Shown here piece after piece: positions 7,241 through 16,100 of a DNA stretch of 64,000 bases. The first letter of the stretch is position 1; each line of letters opens with the position of its first letter. The stretch is from assembly GCA_963757945.1 (NCBI GenBank), contig CAVWTN010000002.1:1054001-1118000 (forward strand). Direction: 5' to 3'. This DNA comes from CAVWTN01 sp963757945 (GTDB taxonomy: Bacteria > Vulcanimicrobiota > Vulcanimicrobiia > Vulcanimicrobiales > Vulcanimicrobiaceae). Below the pieces are notes generated by a model that searched no databases, was not told where the DNA came from, and worked only from the letters and a program-made list of their open reading frames with translations. The translations under genes were made by a program, and so were the position numbers.

Positions 7241-8182
7241 GTGGCGCTGACGCTCGCACAACTCGAAACGATCCGCCGGTTAGCAAAGTTTGGGAGCTTT
7301 ACACGCACGGCCGATTCCTTGAACGTGACGCAGCCGGCCGTCACGCAGCACGTGAAGGCGTTGCAGGGGCATTTCGGCACGCGCCTGTTCGATCTGGCCG
7401 GCCGGCGCCCGATCTTGACCGACGCAGGAGCCTTTCTCGCAATCCGGGCCGGCGAGCTCTTAGAGGGCCTGGAGGCGCTGGAACGCGACATGAAAGCGTT
7501 CGCCGCAGCCGAGAGCGGAACGCTCGAGCTCGGAGCGACGATCACGATCGGGAACTACGCGCTTCCCCCGCAACTCGCGCGCTTCCGCGCGCTGCATCCG
7601 TCACTCGGCACCAACCTGCGCATCGCGAATTCGGCGGATATCGCGCTCGACGTGAAGCACCGTCGCGTCCACCTCGCACTCGTTGAAGGGTCGGTCGACG
7701 ATCCGGAACTGGCCGAGGAAGCGTACGCGATGGACGAGCTCACGCTCGTCGTCCCCCAAGCGGGGCACCGCTTCTCCGAGCGCGCGTCCGTCCTGGCGCG
7801 CGACCTGCGCGGGGAGACGTTCGTCGCGCGCGAGGAGGGCTCAGGCACGCGACTCCTGGCCGATCGCGTGCTGCGCTCGGCCGGCATCGAACCGGCGATC
7901 GCGCTCGCGCTCTCGAGCGGGGAAGGCGTCGCCCGGGCCGTTGAAGCGGGCCTTGGGATCGGGCTGCTTTCGCACCTCGTCGTCGAGCGTGCCGCCGCGG
8001 CTGGAAGGATCCACGTCGTCCGGATCGCCGACGTGGACTTGCGGCGAACGTTTCGCATCGTGCACCTGCGGGAGCGAACGCTCTCGCCTGCGGCGCAGCG
8101 CTTCATCGATTTCCTGCGAACCGACAGCCCTCAGGCGGAGGTTGCCCGCGCCTTCGAGCGTGCTATTCGTGCGACTTCGTGA
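7241..8182 (+). CDS. LysR-family transcriptional regulator
   Basis: The 313-residue protein has an N-terminal winged helix (LAQLETIRRLAKFGSFTRTADSLNVTQPAVTQHVKAL, residues 4-40), a linker helix to about 90, and a periplasmic-binding-like effector domain (about 90-300). The CbbR/CysB-like layout does not reveal the ligand. GTG 7241 follows AAAGGA at good spacing. It is divergent from the FecR-like gene. Its 3' end overlaps the small SQR-linked ORF by 20 bp on the other strand. The 256-bp upstream region has an AT-rich stretch with TTAT/ATAA halves (7209-7232) that could be a regulator site or promoter. Control of the neighbouring SQR genes is possible but unsupported. Confidence 0.92.
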   Translation: MALTLAQLETIRRLAKFGSFTRTADSLNVTQPAVTQHVKALQGHFGTRLFDLAGRRPILTDAGAFLAIRAGELLEGLEALERDMKAFAAAESGTLELGATITIGNYALPPQLARFRALHPSLGTNLRIANSADIALDVKHRRVHLALVEGSVDDPELAEEAYAMDELTLVVPQAGHRFSERASVLARDLRGETFVAREEGSGTRLLADRVLRSAGIEPAIALALSSGEGVARAVEAGLGIGLLSHLVVERAAAAGRIHVVRIADVDLRRTFRIVHLRERTLSPAAQRFIDFLRTDSPQAEVARAFERAIRATS

Positions 8183-8333
8183 TCATCTGGAACATCTTGA
8201 TGTTGATCGCGATGAAGCGCAGGACTTGCCATGGCAGAAACGTCCGGAGGGCCTTCGTTCGCGGCGTCGGCGACGGTGCGAACGACTCATCTTCTCTAGA
8301 CGCAGGAACGTCGTTGGCGGCCTCTTTCAGCAT
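8163..8333 (-). CDS. Small basic protein coupled to sulfide:quinone oxidoreductase
   Basis: The 56-residue ORF starts 5 nt after the SQR stop (TGA-CGAGC-ATG) and ends at TAG 8163. An N-terminal acidic, Pro-rich half is followed by TFLPWQVLRFIAINIKMFQM and a final ITKSHE. That segment could be a membrane-hugging amphipathic helix. The close coupling and amino-acid-like composition argue for a real gene, although it overlaps the convergent LysR gene. It could be a membrane anchor or accessory subunit for the peripheral SQR. I recognise no named family. Confidence 0.65.
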   Translation of the reverse strand: MLKEAANDVPASREDESFAPSPTPRTKALRTFLPWQVLRFIAINIKMFQMITKSHE

Positions 8334-8338
8334 GCTCG

Positions 8339-9787
8339 TCATTCCGGAATGAAGGTCCAGCCGGGTTTCGCCTGGGCCTTGTAGATAAAAGCGTGGTGCA
8401 GAATACGTTTGATCCAGTGCGCGCCGAGGCCGATCTCGCCGAACGTGAAGCGCAGGTCGCGGCCGTATTTGGGGAACCGCGCGTAGTCGGGGACGATCGG
8501 GTACATCGTCATCGCGGCTGCCGTCCCGCCTAACAGGCTCGCCCCGGCCGAAGCGACGCAGGCTGCGCCCATGCGCGCCATCGACGCATGGTGCGCCGTG
8601 CTCAGGCTGTTGCGCTCGATCATTTCGGCGATGCTCCTGGCGACCGTCAATCCCATGACGCCGGAGGGCATTCCGGTGCGCGGCGGAGAGGGGACGATCG
8701 GCGTCCCATTCGGGCTCGCGTAGGGCCTCGAGATCTGGTGCGGAGGCGCGAATGCGATGCCGATCGCGAAGACGTTCGGGAAATGCGGGGTTTGGTATGA
8801 GGATGGCCAGTCAGCCGCCTTCCATTCCTCGAAGGGCTTCGCCGTATAATCGGCATCGACGCGCATGAAGCCGTTCGGCGCGAAGAGGTCGCCCGTGATG
8901 TCGGCTCCGGCCCGATTGAACGCCGAGAGGCCGACGCCGCCGAACGGCGGCAGCAACATCGCGAAATCGAAGCGTTGCGTGTGATGCTCGCCGTCGAGGG
9001 TTTCATAGTGGACTTCGCCCGGATCGACCCGCTCGACGTGGGCGCGGGTGATCCAGTGAATCCCGCGTTCGGTGTAGAGTGATTCCGCCCACATCTTGCT
9101 GTGCGTGTAATAGCCGTTCACTTGCATGTGCAAGCCGGCGACGCCGAAATCGCCGAGTTCATGCTCGTTCGAGAGATAGATGATATCCGCCAGCTCGCGG
9201 ACGCCGCGCCGGCGCAGTTCGTATTCGACGTTGAAGACATACTCGAACGCCGCACCCTCGCAGGTGCAAAGCCCGTGGCTCGTGCCGATCAGAAACGTCT
9301 GCCGCTCGCCGCCGAGCATCTTTTGAACCGAGCGATCGAGGGCCCGCGCGGCCTCTTCCGCATGTCCGTAGGTGCAGACCGAAAGACTGTTGTTGCCCGG
9401 GCCGAGTCCCTCGACCGCTTCGAACCTGAGCTTCGGTCCGGTCGCGTTGACGAGAAAATCGTATGGGATGCGCTCTCTTCGCGCCTCACCGCTCGTATGC
9501 TCGACTTCGACGAACGGTGTCGCGCTCTGCGTGTCGCCCTCCGGATGGATGGCGAGTGCTTTCGCCTGCACGAACGTGATCCCGAGCTTGCGGTAGACGG
9601 GCGCGAGCGGGAAGGTCACGTCCTCGCCGCGCATGAGGCCCACGCCGACCCAGATGTTCGACGGGATCCAATTCCACTTACTGTTCGGCGAGACGACGAT
9701 GACCTCGTGCCGCCGATGAAGGCGTTCGCGCAGCCGCGTGGCAGCCGTATGCCCTGATATCCCGGCGCCGAGAATCACGACCCTCAT
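8339..9787 (-). CDS. sqr: Sulfide:quinone oxidoreductase (SQR-type flavoprotein)
   Basis: This 482-residue FAD enzyme should oxidise sulfide to polysulfide or persulfide and pass electrons to membrane quinone. VVILGAGISG (3-12) is the FAD-binding loop. The three redox Cys regions of SQR appear present: C138 in SVCTYGHA, C174/C176 in GTSHGLCTCEGAAFEY, and C410 in MGAACVASAG. The conserved PxTGMPSGVMG helix start precedes the last. The C-terminus (about 455-482; HWIKRILHHAFIYKAQ) is amphipathic and basic, as expected for membrane docking. It is about 50 residues longer than typical SQR. A palindromic operator overlaps a TATACT -10 about 90 bp upstream. A flavocytochrome c-like or other DODS flavoprotein role is less likely. 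Confidence 0.85.
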   Translation of the reverse strand: MRVVILGAGISGHTAATRLRERLHRRHEVIVVSPNSKWNWIPSNIWVGVGLMRGEDVTFPLAPVYRKLGITFVQAKALAIHPEGDTQSATPFVEVEHTSGEARRERIPYDFLVNATGPKLRFEAVEGLGPGNNSLSVCTYGHAEEAARALDRSVQKMLGGERQTFLIGTSHGLCTCEGAAFEYVFNVEYELRRRGVRELADIIYLSNEHELGDFGVAGLHMQVNGYYTHSKMWAESLYTERGIHWITRAHVERVDPGEVHYETLDGEHHTQRFDFAMLLPPFGGVGLSAFNRAGADITGDLFAPNGFMRVDADYTAKPFEEWKAADWPSSYQTPHFPNVFAIGIAFAPPHQISRPYASPNGTPIVPSPPRTGMPSGVMGLTVARSIAEMIERNSLSTAHHASMARMGAACVASAGASLLGGTAAAMTMYPIVPDYARFPKYGRDLRFTFGEIGLGAHWIKRILHHAFIYKAQAKPGWTFIPE

Positions 9788-9872
9788 GAGAGCATCCTGC
9801 GCTCCTCTTTCGGAATAGGTTCGGCTGCCGCGATCCGAGCCGAGAATGCGGCTCGATCCGGCGTAGGCGCTT

Positions 9873-9893
9873 AGTATACCCCGTAGGGTACTA
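9873..9893 (-). promoter_or_regulatory. CsoR/CstR-type operator over the SQR promoter
   Basis: ATACCC-CGTA-GGGTAC (9876-9891) has 6-4-6 dyad geometry with one mismatch, as for CsoR/CstR-family sites. On the minus strand it contains TATACT (9878-9873), a good -10 for the SQR gene, so a bound repressor would block the promoter. It closely matches the site at 17659-17674 beside the CstR-like gene. The rest of 9788-9993 holds no gene. Confidence 0.7.
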
Positions 9894-9993
9894 GAAACGC
9901 CAGACTCTATGGAAAACGCCTACAGTTGGGGAGCGCCGAGACGGTCCCGCAACCTCTACAATGCTCGACGGCATACGGCCGGCGTGCCTCTCG

Positions 9994-10218
9994 CTAGCCG
10001 CGCGCTTCGCGAATCCCGCGACCGCTGAGCGGTAGCCCGAAAACTGGGCCGAGCAGGCACAAATCGAAAGCGCCTGCAGCGATCGGGATGAGGCCGACGA
10101 TGGCGAGAACGGCCCCGCCGGTCGAATGCATCGTGTAACCCCAGGCGATGAGTGCGGCGCCGGCGGCGACGCGAGCGAAGCGTCCCGCGGGGCTCGACAT
10201 GAATTTTGCGATCGGCAC
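9994..10218 (-). CDS. DUF2892 (YgaP-like) inner-membrane protein
   Basis: The 74-residue protein has two hydrophobic segments (RFARVAAGAALIAWGYTM and GAVLAIVGLIPIAAGAFDLCLLGPVFG) and the PVFG-L turn of DUF2892. In E. coli YgaP this module is fused to a rhodanese domain that handles sulfane sulfur; here the rhodanese is a separate gene nearby. GTG 10218 is chosen because AAGGAG sits 9 nt upstream. It lies 2 nt after the Fur-family stop, so the two are co-transcribed. Confidence 0.8.
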   Translation of the reverse strand: MPIAKFMSSPAGRFARVAAGAALIAWGYTMHSTGGAVLAIVGLIPIAAGAFDLCLLGPVFGLPLSGRGIREARG

Positions 10219-10220
10219 GG

Positions 10221-10616
10221 TCAATTTCTCCTTGCGCGACTGCGCGGCGGACGTGGTTTCAAACAGGCTTCGCACGAGCCGGTAACGAGCAGGCCGCGGC
10301 GGACGAGGTTCTCGCCGAGCTGCGCTTGCAAATCTTCAAAGATCGCATCGGAGACGAGGATGTCACGAATGCCGCCGCAGCTCGTGCAGTGGAAGTGATC
10401 GTGCGGTGCGAGGTTCGCATCGAGCGTCGTGCCGCCGAGCGTCGGCCCGCGGGCGATCTCGCCGGCCTCGACCAGACGGTTCGTGATTCGATGGACGGTC
10501 GTCGCCGTGAGCTCGGGGAACGCCGGGAGCAGACATTGTAAGAGTTCGCTGTTGGCCGCATGCCCGAGGCGACGAACCCAGTGGAGCACGGCACGCGTTT
10601 GTGGCGTCAGCCGCAT
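10221..10616 (-). CDS. Fur-family transcriptional regulator
   Basis: The 131-residue regulator has a winged helix (TPQTRAVLHWVRRLGHAANSELL...TTVHRITNRLVEAGEI, about 4-55) and a dimerisation domain with HDHFHCTSCGGIRDI and a final GSCEACL. The two CxxC pairs would hold the structural zinc. It could sense iron, zinc, manganese or peroxide; the sequence does not decide. Its stop is 2 nt from the DUF2892 start. The promoter has a perfect TTGACA box and a -10 ending 6 nt before ATG, so the message is probably leaderless. Confidence 0.88.
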   Translation of the reverse strand: MRLTPQTRAVLHWVRRLGHAANSELLQCLLPAFPELTATTVHRITNRLVEAGEIARGPTLGGTTLDANLAPHDHFHCTSCGGIRDILVSDAIFEDLQAQLGENLVRRGLLVTGSCEACLKPRPPRSRARRN

Positions 10617-10622
10617 GCCCGT

Positions 10623-10652
10623 ATCTTACCGCTAATTATTTACAATTGTCAA
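10623..10652 (-). promoter_or_regulatory. Leaderless-type promoter of the Fur-family gene
   Basis: On the minus strand TTGACA (10652-10647), an 18-bp spacer and TAAGAT (10628-10623) are followed by exactly 6 nt and ATG 10616. Transcription would start at or next to the start codon. The spacer is AT-rich with TGTAAAT/ACAATTGT repeats that could be an autoregulatory Fur-type site. It overlaps the end of the methyltransferase gene. Confidence 0.6.
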
Positions 10653-11272
10653 TCATTTACAGTTCGGTCACGTGCGTCCAAACCGGCGCTCGCGACCACG
10701 ACAAACGCGTAGTGATACGGGAAGGTCGAGACGGAGATCTCCGTCAGGCCACCGGCAAGAAGCCGGCTCCGCGCCTCGTCGAGGCCGTAGACATGCTCGC
10801 GCGGCGGCCCGTGCGGCCGCTCGGTATCGGCGTTCCAATCGACGATCAGCGCCTTGCCACCGCGGGCCAACAGGCCGCGAAGCTCCGCCAGCGAGGCGTC
10901 GCCGAGTTCGTGCAGCACGTTGAGTGCAAGGACGCGATCGATCCGGCCCTCCAGCTGAGAGAGTTCGGAAGGTTCGATCGGCGTCACGTTCGCGACGTCG
11001 CTCTTCGCAAGCTTCTCCCGCAGATGCGCGAGCATCGTCTCGTTCTCGTCGAGCGCGTAGACCAGAACGGCGGGGCGGGCCCGCGCTATCTCGATCGCGT
11101 AGGCACCGGTTCCCGCGCCGAAGTCCAGAAGCGTGGCGTCTTCTTTGAGATCGAGCAGCTCGAGGAGCGCCTCGGGCGGAAGGTACTCAAAGCGCGCCGG
11201 GTCGTCGAGCCGCGCCGCGCGCGCGGGATCGAATCGCCGGGGCTGCTTGGCGCCGTACCGATCGTCGTGCAT
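10649..11272 (-). CDS. Class I SAM-dependent methyltransferase
   Basis: The 207-residue protein has motif I LLDFGAGTGAYAIEIA (about residues 48-63), an acidic strand end YALDENETML, motif IV-like RVLALNVLHEL and post-motif GKALIVDW. That is a standard Rossmann methyltransferase. The substrate is unknown; the N-terminal RFDPARAARLDDPARFEYLPPE resembles UbiE/arsenite-type members, but no Cys triad is present. ATG 11272 is the first Met of the conserved part. The gene is 43 nt downstream of the rhodanese on the same strand. Confidence 0.85.
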   Translation of the reverse strand: MHDDRYGAKQPRRFDPARAARLDDPARFEYLPPEALLELLDLKEDATLLDFGAGTGAYAIEIARARPAVLVYALDENETMLAHLREKLAKSDVANVTPIEPSELSQLEGRIDRVLALNVLHELGDASLAELRGLLARGGKALIVDWNADTERPHGPPREHVYGLDEARSRLLAGGLTEISVSTFPYHYAFVVVASAGLDARDRTVND

Positions 11273-11315
11273 GGAAATGCAATTTCTCTCGCGGCGCCGA
11301 GAACCTACAGACGTC

Positions 11316-11678
11316 CTATCGCGAGCCGAAGAGCTTCTTCCAGAGACCGGCAAGCGATGCGCCGCTTGCCGGCGCCCGCGAATCGACCCGGCGCGACCAG
11401 GCCACGATCCCTCCCGACAAGTTGACCGCGTTCGTGTAGCCCAATCGATTGAGCGTCTCAGTAACGCGTGCGCTTCGGCCGCCGGCTTGGCACATCACGA
11501 CGATCTCGCGATCCCTTGGAAGTTCGCGGAGCCGGCGCTCGACTTGATTCATCGGAATGTTCACCGAGCCCGCAATCGCCTTGAGGGCGACTTCACCCGG
11601 TTCACGAACGTCGAGCAAGAAAAACGGGACGCCGCTTTCCTGACGTTCCTTGAGCTCCGCCACGGTTATCGATATCAT
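11316..11678 (-). CDS. Single-domain rhodanese (sulfurtransferase)
   Basis: This 120-residue rhodanese has ITVAELKER, FLLDVREPGEV, AGSVNIPM and the active-site loop CQAGGRSA, followed by LGYTNAVNLSGGIVAW. The loop cysteine would carry persulfide for transfer to cyanide, glutathione or proteins. The distal C-terminus (LWKKLFGSR) is basic. It lies 76 nt downstream of the TolC-like gene on the same strand and may be the distal part of the efflux operon. With the SQR and DUF2892 genes it points to sulfane-sulfur handling. Confidence 0.9.
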   Translation of the reverse strand: MISITVAELKERQESGVPFFLLDVREPGEVALKAIAGSVNIPMNQVERRLRELPRDREIVVMCQAGGRSARVTETLNRLGYTNAVNLSGGIVAWSRRVDSRAPASGASLAGLWKKLFGSR

Positions 11679-11754
11679 CCCTGGTCCATTTCGCGCCAAG
11701 GCGCGCCTTTCATCCGGTTGTGTTGCATGCTCGTAATGGATGGCGTGTTGCCAC

Positions 11755-13110
11755 CTACAAGAGGCCCGCGGCAAAACGTAACTCCGCCACCCCTTCGCGC
11801 AGTGCGACCTTAGCGCCGACGAGCGCCTGCCGCGCGGAGGTCGCGCGCAGTTCCGCATCCTGCAGTTCGAGTGCGGTTCCGACGCTGCCGCGATAGCGTA
11901 ACTGGGCGAGCCGCAGGTTCTCCTCGGCCAGCGAGACGAAGCGCCTCGCTGCGTCGACGCGGCCCTTTGCTTCGATCACCCGCAGGTAGGCCTGCCGGAC
12001 CTGCAGCGCGATGCCGTTTTCGAGTTGCTGCACGCCGAGGTGAGCCTGATCGACGCCGGCGCGCGCGGCCGCGACCTGGCCCGCACTATATCCGTGATCG
12101 AAGAGGGTCAGGGCGGCATTGACGGCGACGGAAAACTGGTTGTGATAACCGCTGACGACCGCCGGCTGTGTATTCCCGTTCGCCACGACCAGGCTGACCT
12201 GCGGCAGCGCTCCGGAGCGCGCTTGAGCAACGGCGTCCTCCGCCGCCCTCGCGGAGGCGCGCGCAGCAAGCAATTCGCCGCGATTGGTCCGAGCGCTCTC
12301 GAGCAGCGAATCCAGCTTGAAATCCGGCGCGTCGCCGTCCAGCTGGTCGGTCGGTGCATAGACGGTGTCGAGCGGTACGTTCAAGGTACTGGCGAGCACG
12401 TTTCCCGCAAGTGCGACACCGCTCGCGGCCGCGATCGCATTGACTTCCTGATTCGCGACTTCGGTTTGCGCGCGCAACACGTCCGCTTTCGGGATCTGCC
12501 CCGCCGCGAAGAGCTGGTCGGCTTGCGTCGCGTGACCCTTTGCGACCTCCACTGCGCCGCGCGCGACCGCATCGAACTGCTCGGCGGCCACGAGATCGAA
12601 GTAGGCCTTCGTCGTCGCGTCGATCGTCGCAGCGCGAGCCTCGCGCGCGGCAGCTTCCGCCGCCGCTAAGCCGGCCGCCGCTTGCGCGTAGCGCGCGGCC
12701 GATAGCCCTCCGTCGTAGAGCTGGTATTGCAGCGCTACGAGCGGCACGTTGGTCGCTCGCGTCGTGCTAAACGGAATCGAGCCGAACGGCGTGCTGAGTT
12801 CAGCGATCGGATCGACGTACTGATATGCGTCTCGCAATTGCACGCCGGGCAGAAACGGCGCCGCCGCCTGGCGAACCTGCGCCCGCGCGGAGGCTACGCC
12901 GACGGCAGCGACCCGATAGCTCACGTTCTGCGCAAGCGCCAAGTGGATCGCGTCCTCGAGCGAGAGCGGGATCGCCGATTTCGCGGCCGGTGCCGCGGCA
13001 GCCGTCCAGACGTCGGCCGCGTCCGCGATGCCGGATCTTGCACACAACGTTGCCGCGATTAGGCACGCAAAGGTCGCCGCTCGCAGACGGAAGATATCGA
13101 ACATTCTCAT
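11755..13110 (-). CDS. TolC-family outer-membrane efflux channel
   Basis: The 451-residue protein has a signal peptide ending near GIADAAD, then two repeats of the outer-membrane efflux protein fold: LEDAIHLALAQNVSYRVA and the coiled helices (about 45-240), repeated at about 255-450. Ala-rich helical stretches and NLRLAQLRYRGSVGTALELQDAEL near the end are typical of the TolC/OprM family. The start ATG overlaps the RND stop as ATGA, so the three efflux proteins are translationally coupled. Confidence 0.92.
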   Translation of the reverse strand: MRMFDIFRLRAATFACLIAATLCARSGIADAADVWTAAAAPAAKSAIPLSLEDAIHLALAQNVSYRVAAVGVASARAQVRQAAAPFLPGVQLRDAYQYVDPIAELSTPFGSIPFSTTRATNVPLVALQYQLYDGGLSAARYAQAAAGLAAAEAAAREARAATIDATTKAYFDLVAAEQFDAVARGAVEVAKGHATQADQLFAAGQIPKADVLRAQTEVANQEVNAIAAASGVALAGNVLASTLNVPLDTVYAPTDQLDGDAPDFKLDSLLESARTNRGELLAARASARAAEDAVAQARSGALPQVSLVVANGNTQPAVVSGYHNQFSVAVNAALTLFDHGYSAGQVAAARAGVDQAHLGVQQLENGIALQVRQAYLRVIEAKGRVDAARRFVSLAEENLRLAQLRYRGSVGTALELQDAELRATSARQALVGAKVALREGVAELRFAAGLL

Positions 13111-16100
13111 CGGCTTTCCACCGACGTCCGGGGCGCGGTCAACTCGGGGGGGAACACGCCGCTGCCGGCGGCCGCGCCGGGTCCGGTCGCGGCGACGAAC
13201 GTCTTGCGCGCGACGCGTTCATAGAGCACGGGGATCGCGAGAATCGAGAGCACCGCGGAGGCAGACATGCCGAAGACGAGCGCCCAGGCGAGGCCGCTCC
13301 AGACGGGATCGGCTGCGATCACGATCGAGGAGAGCACGCCGGCGGCGGCGGTCAGGAAGATCGGCCTCGTGCGTGCCGTCGTCGCTTCGATCAACGAATC
13401 GCGCAGGCTCCCGCCCTCCTTCAATTTGTCTTCGATGAACTCGATCAGGATGATCGAGTTGCGCACGACGATGCCGATCAGTGCGATCAATCCGATCATC
13501 GCCGTCGCCGAGAAGTAGATCCCGAACGGAGCAAGGATCGCGAAGCCCGGCATCACGCCGATGACCGCAAGCGGGACCGCCGCGAGGACGACGAGCGGGA
13601 CCATGAACGAACGGAAGCGCGCGACCAGGACGAAGTAGATCAAGATGAACGCGATCAACATCGCCGTCCCGAGATCGGCGAAGACGGTGTTCGTCAGATG
13701 CCACTCGCCGTCCCAGTCGATCCGGTAGCCTTGCGGCAGAGGGTTGCGAGCGAGTTCGAAGAGCATGTCGATGACGGCATACGTCGAGCTGCGGCCCGCC
13801 ATGTCGGCGCCGACGTACGAGACGTTCTCGTAGTCGTCGCGGTAGAGCGGCGCCTCGAGCTGCCCCGCGATGACGGTCGTGACCGCCGAGAGCGGCACCA
13901 TTCCGCCCATGCGCGTCGGCACTTGGATCGAAGCGAGGGACGCTGCGTCCTTGCGATATTCGGGCGCGAAGCGGACGAAGATCCCGACCGGCCGCGCCTC
14001 CGTCGGAACGTGCAAGGTCGAAACGGTCGCGCCGTGCAGGGCCATGCCGAGCGTCTGAGCGATCTCCGCGGCACTCACGCCGGAGAGGCTCGCCTTGCGC
14101 TGGTCGACTGCGAGTTGCAACGAGGCGGGGAGCGCCTTGAAGCTCGAATCGATGTCGACGACGCCGCGCTCGCGTTGCAGCATCCCGTCCACGCGCGATG
14201 CGATCGCCCGCCGGACGTCGGGGTCCGGGCCGTAGATCTTCGCGAGGATCGTGTCGCGCACCGGCGGTCCGGGAGGCGTCTGCAGGATGCGCAACGTCGC
14301 GCCGTAGCGCGCCGCGATCGCGGCGAGACGCGGCCGTACTTGTTGAACGAACGCGGCGGACTGGATCTTGCGCTTATCCTTCGGGACGAGGTTCACGCGG
14401 ATATCCGCGAGATTCGGAGCGTTGCGGAACGCGGTGCCCTGCAGCAGCGACGACAGATCGGAGATCGCGTTCGTGCCGACGAAGGTCTGGTAATCCTGGA
14501 TTTCCGGGATCGTCGAAAGCTCCGCGCCGACCGCGTCCGCGATTTGCGTCGTCCGCGCGACGGGGCTCGCAGGCGGCGCATCGATGCTGACGAGGAACGT
14601 CGTCTCGTTGGCGTCCGGCAGCATGCGAAACTGCACGAGCTTGAAGACCGGCAGCGCGGCGCTCGCCAAGAACGCCAACAGCAAGAGCCCGAGAAAGATG
14701 CTCCCCCGCGCCGGCTTATCGAGCAAACCGCTCAGCATGTTCCGGAACGGCGCGACCCAGCGCGGGATGCCGTGCGCGACCTTCGGGGGCTTCTGATTGC
14801 GGAGCAGCGCATACGTGGCCCAGGGCGTGATCGTGAACGCGATCAGGAGCGAGGCGATCATCGCGATCGGCACGTTGATCGGGATCGGCCGCATGTACGG
14901 CCCCATCATCCCCGTGACGAACAGCATCGGCAGGAACGAGAGCACGACCGTCAGCGTCGCGAGCGTCGTCGGGCTGCCGATCTCCGCCACGGCGCGGACC
15001 GTCGCCTCGGCTCTCGGAGCGTCGGGATCGTTGTGATAGTGGCGGTGAATGTTCTCGACGATGACGATCGCTTGATCGACGAGCAAGCCGAGGCCGAGGA
15101 TCAGCGCGAAGAGCGTGATGCGATTGATCGTCTGGCCGGTCAGCAGGCCCATGCCGAGCGTGACGAAGAGCGTCAGCGGGATCGCCGTCGCCACGACGAG
15201 CGCTTCGCGCCAGCCGAGGACCATCAGCAGGATGACGACGATGACGATCGCTTCGATCAGGCGCTCGATCAGTTCGTTGACCGCGGCGTTCGCCTTCTCG
15301 CCGTAGTTGCGCGTTACGGCGACGTCGATGCCGGGCGGGAGAGCCGTCGCCTTCGCCGTCGCGAGGACCGCGTCGGCGATCGTGACCGCATTCGCGCCGG
15401 CCTTCTTCGCGATCGCGATGCTGACGGCGGGTTCCGGCGCCTTCGAACGGTCCTTTTCGGCTCCGCCGTAGGCGAACTGCGTCTGCGATTCCTCGGGCGC
15501 GTAGCCGAGTTCGATTTTCGCCACCTGGCGCAGTGAGACGGGTTGCCCGCCGCTCACGCCGACGATCTGCGCGCCGACTTGATCGACGGACGTGTAGGCC
15601 GTGCCGGCGTGGATCGAAAGCTCGCTCGAGGTATCGCGGACGCTCCCCACGGCCTGCGTCAGGTTCGTCGCGCCGAGCGCCTGTGCGATCTGTCCCGGCG
15701 AGAGGCCGTACGAGGCCAAGCGCACGGGATCGAGCGAGACGCTGACCTCGCGGGCGCGTCCGCCGAACGTCTGCACGGTCGAGAGGCCCGAGATCGGGCG
15801 CAGCGCTTCGATGAGGCGTTCGGCCGCGGAATTGAGCTGGCCGCGATCGTAGTTCTTTGCGTGCAGCGTCAGCACAACGATCGGGATGTCGTCGACGCTG
15901 AGCGGCGTGATCTGGGGTTGTGACGCGCCGGGCGGCAACTCGCTCAAGTGCGCGAAGACTTGATCGTAGAGATCGACGAACGATTTCGTCGGATCGTCCC
16001 CGACGTGGAAGAGCACGGTGACGATCGAGACGTCTTGCGTCGTGACCGTGTAGACGTGCTCGATCCCCGGGATCTGCTGGAAGACGCGCTCGCCGCGTTC

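Noticed and set aside
12825..15536. A 903-codon open frame antisense to the RND permease and TolC genes
   Set aside because: Composition is extreme (Arg/Asp/Glu) and the opposite strand encodes recognised proteins over the same span.
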